Source: Deltaproteobacteria bacterium (GTDB taxonomy: Bacteria; Desulfobacterota; Desulfobacteria; Desulfobacterales; Desulfobacteraceae). From it: a stretch of DNA of 64,000 nucleotides. A model generated the notes under the pieces. The model was not told the origin of the DNA and did no database searches. It was given only the letters and a program-made list of their open reading frames with translations. The position numbers and the translations under genes are program-made. Shown here in pieces: positions 7,999 through 16,268 of this stretch; the first letter of the stretch is position 1; each line of letters opens with the position of its first letter. The stretch lies in assembly GCA_027858995.1 (NCBI GenBank), contig JAQIBP010000110.1:1-64000 (forward strand), read 5' to 3'.

Positions 7999-9120
7999 TT
8001 ATCCTCTTCTCAAAATTATCTTGAGCAATCTGCCTCTGTCCGGGATAATCAAATCCTCAGGAACTCTTTGCCCATTTGTAATTAAAGAGACAGGCAGCTT
8101 AGTATCACATACCTGATCCATTATTTTACCGCACCTTTTTGCTTCATCAATCTTTGTAAATACAATAGTGTCAGGATTAAAGACTGAAAATGCAGATACT
8201 GCTTCCCGCATAATATTAGATTCAGAGGTAACACTCAATACCAAATGAATAGAAATTGCAAAACCGTTTTTAATTAATTGCAGTATTTCATCAATTTTTG
8301 GTTTATCAAAATGACTGTGCCCGGCAGTATCGATCAATACCATATCCATTGATCTCATTGAGTCCAAAGCGCAGGAGAGGTCCTGGGAATTGAATGCAGG
8401 CACACAAAACAACCCCATGATTGAAGCATAGGCTTTGAGCTGTTCAAATGCACCCACTCGATAATTATCAATGGAAATCAAGCCAACTTTCATTTTTTTT
8501 TGAAAATGCAGCAGAGCTGAAAGTTTTGCAATGGTTGTTGTTTTTCCAACCCCTGTAGGACCAACAAAAGCAGCCACATGGGGAACCTTGGAGCTGTTAT
8601 CTCCATTGAAAAAGTCAATTGTATTAATTTGATTTAAACATTGATGCATCACATGTTGTTTTAAAGATTTAATTTTTGAATCCTGGTCACAGTTTTTATC
8701 CATGAATGAACTTGCTTTTTGTATGATATAACTTGCCTGTGTTTCACTTACACCTGCCCGTAAAAGTGAAGCAAGAATGCCAACCGACTCAAAATGATTA
8801 CAAACCATATTATGCATGCCATTTCCAAAACCTGCAATGGAAATCATATCTTTAATATCAGCGATATCATCCTTGATAGAGGCTGTTATATCGTTTTGCT
8901 TAAAACCTGAACTTGATTTTTTTTTTACAGGCTGTACATCTGCATATTCCGGGACTGATGCTTCAACCTCAAACATAATTTTTTTCTTTTTTGAATATGG
9001 GTCAATGGATTTTGGAGAAATTTTCCTGGTACTTAAAATCATTGCATCAGACCCAAGTTCTTGTTTAATGTTTGATATGGCTTGTTGAATATTTCGAGCT
9101 CTATAAATTTTCTTGTTCAT
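7999..9120 (-). CDS. flhF: FlhF, SRP-type GTPase for flagellar placement
   Basis: The 373-residue protein has a variable N-terminal B domain, an N domain and an SRP-family GTPase G domain with GPTGVGKTTTIAKLSA (G1), ISIDNYR, DTAGHSHFD (G3) and FTKIDEA (G4). FlhF sets the cell-pole position of the flagellum together with FlhG. The usual upstream neighbours flhA and flhB are missing; fliN lies 183 bp upstream instead. That gap shows no clear promoter beyond an A/T-rich stretch. Confidence 0.95.
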   Translation of the reverse strand: MNKKIYRARNIQQAISNIKQELGSDAMILSTRKISPKSIDPYSKKKKIMFEVEASVPEYADVQPVKKKSSSGFKQNDITASIKDDIADIKDMISIAGFGNGMHNMVCNHFESVGILASLLRAGVSETQASYIIQKASSFMDKNCDQDSKIKSLKQHVMHQCLNQINTIDFFNGDNSSKVPHVAAFVGPTGVGKTTTIAKLSALLHFQKKMKVGLISIDNYRVGAFEQLKAYASIMGLFCVPAFNSQDLSCALDSMRSMDMVLIDTAGHSHFDKPKIDEILQLIKNGFAISIHLVLSVTSESNIMREAVSAFSVFNPDTIVFTKIDEAKRCGKIMDQVCDTKLPVSLITNGQRVPEDLIIPDRGRLLKIILRRG

Positions 9121-9303
9121 TTATCAAACTTACCTTTCCACTTTCCTGCAAATTAATATCATCCACTATTTGTGGGATACAACCATAAATGTTGATAAAA
9201 AAGGTTTAATCAATTTTCTTACATGACGGCACAAGCTTGGCGATGTCATGGGAACAGGCTGTGTATTAAATGCCACCTGTTGTTCCACAGCATTGGGGTT
9301 TGT

Positions 9304-9678
9304 TCATTCTTCAGCTGCCAGGGATTTAACCCTGTCAATTGGTGTGATAACATCTGTAAGCCTGACCCCAAATTTTTCATTGACCACAACCACTTCTCCC
9401 CTGGCAATCAGTTTATGATTGATATAAACTTCCAGGGATTCTCCGGCAAGTTTATTCAGCTCAATAATTGAGCCCTGCCCCAGTTGAAGGAGATCATTGA
9501 CTAACATTCGTGTCTTTCCAAGCTCAACAGAAAGCTCCAGAGGAATATCAAGGATAAAATCCAGATTCATCTCCCCCTGCTCCTGCTCTTCTATTTCTTC
9601 AACACTGTTTTGGGCTACTGAGTCCTGTATACTCTCCTCACTCTCTCCATTTTCTGTGTTTTCATTTTCTTCAGCCAT
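9304..9678 (-). CDS. fliN: FliN, flagellar motor switch protein
   Basis: The 124-residue protein has an acidic N-terminal extension and a SpoA domain (about 40-120) with LDIPLELSVELGKTRM, LLQLGQGSIIEL, EVYINHKLIARGEVVVVNEK and FGVRLTDVI. FliN forms the bottom of the C-ring with FliM and docks the FliH export component. It lies 100 bases after fliM in the same orientation. fliOPQR, which often follow fliN, are absent. Confidence 0.95.
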   Translation of the reverse strand: MAEENENTENGESEESIQDSVAQNSVEEIEEQEQGEMNLDFILDIPLELSVELGKTRMLVNDLLQLGQGSIIELNKLAGESLEVYINHKLIARGEVVVVNEKFGVRLTDVITPIDRVKSLAAEE

Positions 9679-9778
9679 TTTTTATTCTCTCAATTATTGT
9701 TTTTTCTCTCAATTTTATCTTTAATGAAAAAATTAAGTTTATTTTTAAACTTCAAAACACCAAAGCTGCACACGGTTG

Positions 9779-10771
9779 TTAATTCTTACAATCTGTAATT
9801 ATTTTATCTTTTATTTTAAACGCCTGAAACCCGCGTTGTACACCTGCATATCCTCTTAATTTTTCAAGCCCGTCAACATAGCATGTCAACGGTTCACCGG
9901 CAGAGTTATCCAGCTGGATAACATCTCCCTTCTGCATATAAATAAGTTTTTTTCCGGTTATCTCAACTCTTCCCAATTGAATTCTCATGTCGACTGTAGA
10001 ATTTAAAATCACATCCTTTATTACCCTGCGCCAGTTTGAATCAACTTCTTCGGCCTCAGCCTGAACACCTGAGGATAATTTTTTTCTCAGGGGTTCAATC
10101 ATGGAATAGGGGTAACAGACAACCAGATTCCCGGCAGACTGTTCAAGCTCAATTTCAAATCGAGTGACAATAACAATATCAGTTGGCAGAACAATAGCGG
10201 TAAACTGCGGATTCATTTCTGATCTGGTCAGTGTTATTGTAACATCTTCAATTGGAGCCCAGGAGGCCTGGATATTATCAAGGACTGCAACTACAGCCTT
10301 TTTAATCATGACCTCTTCTATGGCAGTAAATTCTCGCCCCTCCACCCTGGCTTTGCCAAGAGCTTCTCCACCAAAAAAAGTATCTATTAAATTATAGACA
10401 AGCTGGCTTTCAAATACAATCAGACCATGCCCGCGCAAAGGTTCCATACGAAATACATGGAGACTTGTGGGAACTGGCAGGCTTCTTACAAATTCAGAGA
10501 ATTTCAGTGTATCAAAAGGGCTGGCACTGACATCCACATTGGTTTGAAGCAAATTAGACAAGGTTACTCTGACTTCCCTGGAGAGCCTTTCATTGATGAC
10601 ATCAAAGGTGGGCATTCTTGCCCGTACAACCTTATCCTGGCTGGTAAAATCATATGCCGCAATACCTTCAACAGGTTCAGGTTTTTCAACATCTTTTTCA
10701 GTTTCAATTTCACCTGAATCCAATCCATCTAACAGACTGTCAACTTCATCTTGTGATAATATTTCACTCAT
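9779..10771 (-). CDS. fliM: FliM, flagellar motor switch protein
   Basis: The 330-residue protein starts with the CheY-binding motif SQDEVDSLLDGL (residues 5-16). A CheC-like middle domain follows, with LRGHGLIVFES and DTFFGGEALG, and then a C-terminal SpoA domain (RVEITGKKLIYMQKGDVI). FliM binds phosphorylated CheY and reverses rotation. It starts 4 bases after fliL ends, so fliL, fliM and probably fliN form one operon. Confidence 0.96.
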   Translation of the reverse strand: MSEILSQDEVDSLLDGLDSGEIETEKDVEKPEPVEGIAAYDFTSQDKVVRARMPTFDVINERLSREVRVTLSNLLQTNVDVSASPFDTLKFSEFVRSLPVPTSLHVFRMEPLRGHGLIVFESQLVYNLIDTFFGGEALGKARVEGREFTAIEEVMIKKAVVAVLDNIQASWAPIEDVTITLTRSEMNPQFTAIVLPTDIVIVTRFEIELEQSAGNLVVCYPYSMIEPLRKKLSSGVQAEAEEVDSNWRRVIKDVILNSTVDMRIQLGRVEITGKKLIYMQKGDVIQLDNSAGEPLTCYVDGLEKLRGYAGVQRGFQAFKIKDKIITDCKN

Positions 10772-10775
10772 GGTT

Positions 10776-11342
10776 TCATCGCTGCATTATAAAGTATGTA
10801 AAATAAATATTTCTAACCGTTAATTTTGGAAAAATTGCATTAATACGTTTAAGCAAATTATATTTAAGAGTAATCTTTCCTTCAGGGTTCCTTAATTCAA
10901 GCCACATCATTTCCTCTAACTGGCTTGTGATAATTTCTCTAATCCTGCCTTCCATGGTAAAAATCTGTTTTTTATATCTTGGATCTGTCAATTCGAGAGA
11001 CAGATTCATTGAGACTAAACCCATTGTTGAGCTTGATTTCAGGGGAATCCGTTCAAAGGGCTCAAGTTCAACAATATCATTAAAAATAATTTCCCTCTCC
11101 TGGGTCTCTGCCTTTTCAATCTTTTTTTCAACGACAGTTATGGCTTGTTCTTCTTCAGGGACTGCTTTAAAAAAGAAGAACCAGGCACCAGCTCCAAGAT
11201 CTATTAACAAAACAAAAGATACAGCTATAATAATGATGGATTTTTTTGATTTGAAAATATTTTTAAAGACTCCTCCTGTTTTCCCAAACAGACTTTGTTT
11301 CTCAGGTTTTTCCAAATCATTTTCTACACTATCTTCAGCCAC
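10776..11342 (-). CDS. fliL: FliL, flagellar stator-associated membrane protein
   Basis: The 188-residue protein has one transmembrane helix (about 35-55, IIIIAVSFVLLIDLGAGAWF) and a periplasmic FliL domain with SMNLSLELTDPRY and a final VRNIYFTYFIMQR strand. FliL rings surround the MotAB stator and stabilise torque generation. It is the first gene after the sigma-54 promoter at 11412-11428. Confidence 0.93.
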   Translation of the reverse strand: MAEDSVENDLEKPEKQSLFGKTGGVFKNIFKSKKSIIIIAVSFVLLIDLGAGAWFFFFKAVPEEEQAITVVEKKIEKAETQEREIIFNDIVELEPFERIPLKSSSTMGLVSMNLSLELTDPRYKKQIFTMEGRIREIITSQLEEMMWLELRNPEGKITLKYNLLKRINAIFPKLTVRNIYFTYFIMQR

Positions 11343-11411
11343 AACAGCTCCTGATATTAAACAGTGAAATATTTTATATATGGTTAAATATTATTATTCT
11401 ATATATGGAAA

Positions 11412-11428
11412 AGCAATCCTTGTGCCAA
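11412..11428 (-). promoter_or_regulatory. Sigma-54 promoter of the fliL-fliM-fliN operon
   Basis: The minus strand reads TTGGCACAAGGATTGCT, a full match to the -24/-12 consensus YTGGCAC-N5-TTGCW. The GC of the -12 box is about 70 bases upstream of the fliL ATG. A sigma-54 activator gene (18962-20026) lies in the same cluster. The rest of 11343-11675 holds no gene. Confidence 0.85.
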
Positions 11429-11675
11429 AGTATTATATTACCAGGGCTCAAAGGTATCACAACAAAAAAGAATGCTTTAAAGACAAGTATAAATATACTC
11501 TGCAATATTTGCAAAGTATTTTATTTTAAATAATGGATTAAAAACCATGGGAACAATTACAAGAAAATATTGTCAATCACTATGATAAAACGTCATAATA
11601 ATGACAGAGAAATGAAGTTTGAGTTATTAGATTTGCGGAATAGAGGGGTTAACTGCGCATTGGAATAAATCACTT

Positions 11676-12317
11676 TTATTTTTTTCTTTTAAGAACAAGG
11701 CCTTCACTTATTTTAGCTGCTTTGGAACTATCCACAAAGGATAAAATCTGGGAAGCCGGTGCTTGACGCATTCTTAAAAATATCTCCTGGGCTACCTCAA
11801 GATTCATTTCATCAACAATTAAAGCAGCTTTGCTAGGTCTCATGCCAGCATACATTTTTACAAGCCTGTTAACCTTTTCTTCCCATGCAGCTTCTTTTTT
11901 CTCTTCCCACTGGGTTTTTTTTTCTGCAAGAAGTGCCATATCTTCTTTGATCTTTTTTCCCATAGCTTTTAGATTCTCAAGCCTCTCATCAATCTGTTTT
12001 TCAAATATTTCAAGCTCTTTTTTTGCCTGAATTAGACTCTCCTGTTCTTTAGCAATTTTTGTTTTTTTATCTTCAAGTCCGCGCAATACAACTTTTGCAG
12101 GGTCTGGGCATTCCGGGCACTCTGGACAGGGATCTTCACTACCCTCTTTTGCATCAGATTTTTTACCTTTTTCAGATTCTTCTTTTTTATCATCTGCTGC
12201 AAAAACATATACTTTTTTAATAAAAATTGAGTAATCTTTAATTTGAAAAGAGTCAAATCCAGCAAAACAGAACAGAGCAATTCCTGTATAAATTAAAATT
12301 TTTTTATATTGTATCAT
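11676..12317 (-). CDS. motE: MotE-like flagellar protein (MgtE-N domain)
   Basis: The protein is 213 residues from the chosen start MIQYKKILIYTGIAL, which has AAGGA upstream and overlaps fliH by 14 bases. It has an N-terminal membrane helix, a charged segment, a Cys-Pro cluster CPECPECPDP, a long coiled coil (about 80-155) and a C-terminal MgtE-N-like domain (VNRLVKMYAGMRPSKAALIV). This matches MotE, the periplasmic chaperone that stabilises the stator-linked protein MotC. The three closely spaced Cys residues are unusual. fliI and fliJ, often found between fliH and motE, are missing. Confidence 0.8.
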   Translation of the reverse strand: MIQYKKILIYTGIALFCFAGFDSFQIKDYSIFIKKVYVFAADDKKEESEKGKKSDAKEGSEDPCPECPECPDPAKVVLRGLEDKKTKIAKEQESLIQAKKELEIFEKQIDERLENLKAMGKKIKEDMALLAEKKTQWEEKKEAAWEEKVNRLVKMYAGMRPSKAALIVDEMNLEVAQEIFLRMRQAPASQILSFVDSSKAAKISEGLVLKRKK

Positions 12318-13308
12318 TGGATCTTGTCCTTGCTGTTTTAACCGCTTCAAAGATAGCTTTTAATCTTGATTCAACATCTGATGAGATGGAAGCTGTTATA
12401 TTCTCTATCTTACAACTTCCTCTTTTAATGGAAGGATCTGATCTCACAGAGACACTTGTTAAAGAATCAACAGTTTCAAAAAACTCATCTTTGATCATCT
12501 CAATATATTCGTAATCATCCTGAGATACGCTCAAAACAACTTCTTCTGCCTGTACAAGAGTTTTGAAAGCATCAAGAATCATGGATTTGATAATTTCATC
12601 ATCAATTTCCATTTCTTCCATAATATTTTTTTTTACAACCTGCTCAATAAGTGAGATTACACTTGTTTTATATTTTTCCACCAGCAGATCCAAGGTTTGG
12701 TCTGCTGTTTTTAAAGATTGCTCAAGTAAATTTAAAATTTCGACAGCACCTTCTCTAACCTTTATTGTTCCTTTTGCCTGACCTTTTTTAACTCCCTGTT
12801 CAAGGTCCTGTTTTGTCCTCTGTTCTACTCCTTTTTGTTCTCGAGCTTCAAGACCTTGTTCCTTACCTTTTTTAAACCCATCCTTGAAGCCCTCTCTTTT
12901 CCCCTCTTCAATACCTTTTTCAAATCCCTGCCTATACCCTTTTTCTTCAGTCGCATCTTCTGATTTTGCAAGATCTTTATCTACAGCTGTTTCACTGTAT
13001 TCCAAATCCTCTGCCTTCTTTTGTGATTTATCTAATTTGCCTGACTGATCTGGGTCAGCGGATTCTTTCCCAGGATTTATTAAGGGTTGAAAAACAGTCT
13101 CTTCCTCTTCTTGATTATCATCATGAAGCGTTATAAATTCATCGGATTCTCCCTTTCCAAACTCTGGTTTTTCAAACAAGGCTTTAAACCGATAAAAATC
13201 AGGTTTGGTTTCTTCAGTTCTGTTTGAATATTCTTTATTAAAGCTTTCAATAGCACTTACAGCAATTGGTTCAAACTGATCACTATCCGTATCAGACAAG
13301 GACATCAT
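12304..13308 (-). CDS. fliH: FliH, flagellar export ATPase regulator
   Basis: The 334-residue protein has an acidic N-terminal half, a run of GxxxG repeats (GFEKGIEEGKREGFKDGFKK, about residues 130-185), which is the hallmark of FliH, and a C-terminal FliH/YscL domain. FliH dimers bind the FliI ATPase and tether it to FliN. The start at 13308 is preferred because GGAAAGGG precedes it closely; an in-frame ATG at 13323 overlaps fliG further. It overlaps fliG by 17 bases, so the two are translationally coupled. Confidence 0.88.
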   Translation of the reverse strand: MMSLSDTDSDQFEPIAVSAIESFNKEYSNRTEETKPDFYRFKALFEKPEFGKGESDEFITLHDDNQEEEETVFQPLINPGKESADPDQSGKLDKSQKKAEDLEYSETAVDKDLAKSEDATEEKGYRQGFEKGIEEGKREGFKDGFKKGKEQGLEAREQKGVEQRTKQDLEQGVKKGQAKGTIKVREGAVEILNLLEQSLKTADQTLDLLVEKYKTSVISLIEQVVKKNIMEEMEIDDEIIKSMILDAFKTLVQAEEVVLSVSQDDYEYIEMIKDEFFETVDSLTSVSVRSDPSIKRGSCKIENITASISSDVESRLKAIFEAVKTARTRSNDTI

Positions 13309-14311
13309 CTTTTCCCTTTCCAAGTGTTATAGCACCGTCAGCCTCCAGCTCTTTGGCTGTATGAACAACTGCCTGTTGGGCTTCTTCAACTTCTATAAGA
13401 CGTACCGGACCCATGACGTCAAGATCATCCTTAAGCATCTCTCCTGCTCTTTTGGAAAGATTGGAGTATATCTTCTCTTTCATTTCATCTGTTGCTGTTT
13501 TTAGTGCGCATGTCAGCTGCCGGCTTTCAACGTTCTTTAAGATCTCCCTCATTGCATTATCATCAATACCTGTAAGATCTTCAAATACAAACATCAGGTT
13601 ACGGATATCATTGGCCATTTCAGGATTATCTTCCTCAACAAATTCCATAACCATGTCTTCTGTTGTCTTGTCCACACCATTGATAATATCCACAAGCACC
13701 TGCAACCCTCCTGCTTTCCCACCAAGACCTACAGCACCTGAAAGTTCATGTTTTAATGCTTTATCAATATCCCGGACAACATCTTCTGAAATCTGACCTA
13801 ATCTTGCAATTCTCATTGAAATATCTCCTTTTTGATCGTCGGAAAGAGACATTAAGATTTCTGAAGATATTTCAGAGGGCATATGTGCCAGGATCATTGC
13901 AATGGTCTGGGGATGCTCTCCTTCCACATAACCCGCAAGAATGCCGATATTAATATTTCTGCTCCAGATAAATGGTTGTTCCTGTTTTTTCTTTTCAATA
14001 TCATCAAGAACTGCATCTGCATCTTGACTTTTTAAAGTCTTTTTAACGACATTTTTAATAAAAGAATCACTCTCTATAATCATTCTTGATTCACCCTCAA
14101 ATTTACCCACAAAATCTAAAGAGGCTTGTTTTAACATTTCAGGCGTAATACTATCAATTAAAGACATTTCAAAGGCAACATCGCTGATTTGGCGTTCATT
14201 CATATTTTCAAATGCGCGGGTGGCATAGTCCTCACCCATGGACATCAGGAAAATAGCAGCTTTCCTTGCTCCTGGTATTTTTTTTTCTTCTGCCTTTTCA
14301 GTTTCAGCCAT
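13292..14311 (-). CDS. fliG: FliG, flagellar motor switch protein
   Basis: The 339-residue protein has the standard three-domain layout. It begins GARKAAIFLMSMGEDYATRA, has the armadillo-type middle domain (HPQTIAMILAHMPSEISSEI) and a C-terminal torque domain with the charged helix (RAGEMLKDDLDVMGPVRLIE). FliG sits on FliF and meets MotA. It starts 2 bases after fliF ends. Confidence 0.96.
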   Translation of the reverse strand: MAETEKAEEKKIPGARKAAIFLMSMGEDYATRAFENMNERQISDVAFEMSLIDSITPEMLKQASLDFVGKFEGESRMIIESDSFIKNVVKKTLKSQDADAVLDDIEKKKQEQPFIWSRNINIGILAGYVEGEHPQTIAMILAHMPSEISSEILMSLSDDQKGDISMRIARLGQISEDVVRDIDKALKHELSGAVGLGGKAGGLQVLVDIINGVDKTTEDMVMEFVEEDNPEMANDIRNLMFVFEDLTGIDDNAMREILKNVESRQLTCALKTATDEMKEKIYSNLSKRAGEMLKDDLDVMGPVRLIEVEEAQQAVVHTAKELEADGAITLGKGKDDVLV

Positions 14312-14313
14312 GA

Positions 14314-16002
14314 TTACTCTTTTTCCTCCTCTGCTTCACTTATCCAGTCCTTAAGTATATTAACAGTTTTATAAAAATCTTTGTTGGCGTAATGTCTGGC
14401 TTTTTCATTGACAGATATATTGGCCAGATATGATGCGCGTTCAGATGCTTTCATATTCTGGACAAAATTTTCTTTTTGTTTCTCAGTCATGAGATCCAAG
14501 TACTCTTTTTGCTGGGCTGCATCCATATCAATAAATTCAGGCTCTTTCTCCTCATCTTCAAGCAAATCAAGTTCTTCAGGACTTTGCAATGATTCCTGAT
14601 CCACACTTGTCTTTATCTCTTTAACAGTTTTTATAATTGGACGTATTACAAGAAGGAACAGTAAAATTACAAGAAGCAGATTTGCAATGGTTCTGCCATA
14701 CTCTTTTTGAACCAATTCCAATCCTGTAACAGCAGGCTGCGGTTCTATTTGTGCAATGGATGCAAAGGGGAAACACTCCATGGACATCTGGTCACTGCGA
14801 TTTTCATTATATCCCATGGCTTTAATGACAATATTTTCAAACTGCTTCATCTCTTCAGCAGATCTTGGTACATATATCTTTTTTTGATTACCGCTTTCAT
14901 CGGTTCTATTTTCATATTTTCCATCCACCACAGCCGCCACTGACAGTCTTGTTAATAAAGCCATGGGCTTCTTGGTTTCCCTGATTCTTTTACTTATCTC
15001 ATAATTATATGTATCATCTGTTTTTTCAACCAGCTCACTGTTTTGTCCAACTGCCAGGTTTTCGTCTCTAACAATTGGATTTACACTGGAGGGGGTTGGA
15101 CTTTGTTCCGAAGCAGAAGTAATTTTTTCTCTTCTGTTTTTCCGGCTTCTGACAAAGTCTCCACCTATCTCAAAGGGATCGTAGATTTCTTCATTTATCC
15201 TGTTTTTTGAAAAATCCATTTCCGAAGTTACCCTGACAATAGCCTTATCCTTTCCAACAATTCTTTCAAGCATCGTCTGAATTTGTTTTGTAAGATTCTC
15301 TTCATATCTGACCTTATATTTATAATGGGCATCGGCAAAATTTTGAGCGTTTATCTCGGCCTGTTCTTCTTGAGATTTCCCTTCAAAAAGGATACTGCCT
15401 GCTGTATCAACAATGGTAACAAGTCTGGGTGTTAAATCCTGAATAGAGCTTGCCACAAGATGAGCAATAGCTGCAATTTTTTTTCTTTCAAGATCAGCAC
15501 TGAGCTCCAATAAAATAGAAGCCGATGGTTTTTTAACCTCTTCTGCAAATACAGAGTCTTGTGGCATAACGATCATGACATGGGCTGTTTTAACTTCATC
15601 AAAGGCAGAAATAGTCCTTGCAAGTTCTCCCTGGATTGCTCTTTTTTTATTAGTTTTTTGTACAAATTCAGTTGGTTCAAACCCAATCCCCCCACCTTTT
15701 GGAATTCCTTCTCTTGCCATGGAAAGCCTTACATCATAAACAATATCTTCAGGTACCATAATCGTGGCACCATCTTCTGTAATCCTGTAAGGAGTGTTGG
15801 ACTCTTGAAGCTGGTCAACAACCAGTGAAGCATCATCTTGCGAAAGCCCGGTATATGCAGCTTGAAACTTAGTTTTGTTCGCCCAGACAAACAGGGTTGT
15901 AAACCCTGCAACAACAATCATTGTAAAAATTCCAAGGGAAATTTTTCTGTACATGGACATATCTTTAAATGTCGTGATTATTCTTTTAATGACAGGATTC
16001 AT
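14314..16002 (-). CDS. fliF: FliF, flagellar MS-ring protein
   Basis: The 562-residue protein has an N-terminal transmembrane helix (about 20-42), the YscJ-like ring domains with YTGLSQDDASLVVDQLQESN and VAAVVDG, a second transmembrane helix (about 440-460, IANLLLVILLFLLVIRP) and a C-terminal cytoplasmic FliG-binding tail (MTEKQKENFVQNMK). It starts a fliF-fliG-fliH-motE operon. A sigma-54-like promoter is at 16086-16102. Confidence 0.95.
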   Translation of the reverse strand: MNPVIKRIITTFKDMSMYRKISLGIFTMIVVAGFTTLFVWANKTKFQAAYTGLSQDDASLVVDQLQESNTPYRITEDGATIMVPEDIVYDVRLSMAREGIPKGGGIGFEPTEFVQKTNKKRAIQGELARTISAFDEVKTAHVMIVMPQDSVFAEEVKKPSASILLELSADLERKKIAAIAHLVASSIQDLTPRLVTIVDTAGSILFEGKSQEEQAEINAQNFADAHYKYKVRYEENLTKQIQTMLERIVGKDKAIVRVTSEMDFSKNRINEEIYDPFEIGGDFVRSRKNRREKITSASEQSPTPSSVNPIVRDENLAVGQNSELVEKTDDTYNYEISKRIRETKKPMALLTRLSVAAVVDGKYENRTDESGNQKKIYVPRSAEEMKQFENIVIKAMGYNENRSDQMSMECFPFASIAQIEPQPAVTGLELVQKEYGRTIANLLLVILLFLLVIRPIIKTVKEIKTSVDQESLQSPEELDLLEDEEKEPEFIDMDAAQQKEYLDLMTEKQKENFVQNMKASERASYLANISVNEKARHYANKDFYKTVNILKDWISEAEEEKE

Positions 16003-16085
16003 AGATTATCTGCCTCCCTGGCCTATTGAATAGTTCAGTATTTTCATTTAACACATATAAATTATTACCACTGCAATGGATATAT

Positions 16086-16102
16086 TGCAATTACTATGCC
16101 GA
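16086..16102 (-). promoter_or_regulatory. Sigma-54-like promoter upstream of fliF
   Basis: The minus strand reads TCGGCATAGTAATTGCA, with GG and GC at the correct -24/-12 spacing and two deviations (TC for TT, T for C after GGCA). It is nearly identical to the site before the TPR gene. It lies about 85 bases upstream of fliF. The rest of the 266-base gap shows nothing else. Confidence 0.6.
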
Positions 16103-16268
16103 AGAAACACAAGAGAACACTCCTTCATTCAAAATCTGAATCCGCAGGAAGAATTGCCCTGTGAATTATATTTTCAAGCTCCTGTACACTACCTAAAAAG
16201 GATCAAAATTCAAGATTGCTTGAACCTGTTTTGTCAAGCCTTTGACACGACAGCCGTCAATTTTACAA

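Noticed and set aside
9223-9471. Plus-strand frame of 82 codons across fliN and the fliN-flhF gap
   Set aside because: It overlaps fliN antisense and shows no start signal or protein family.
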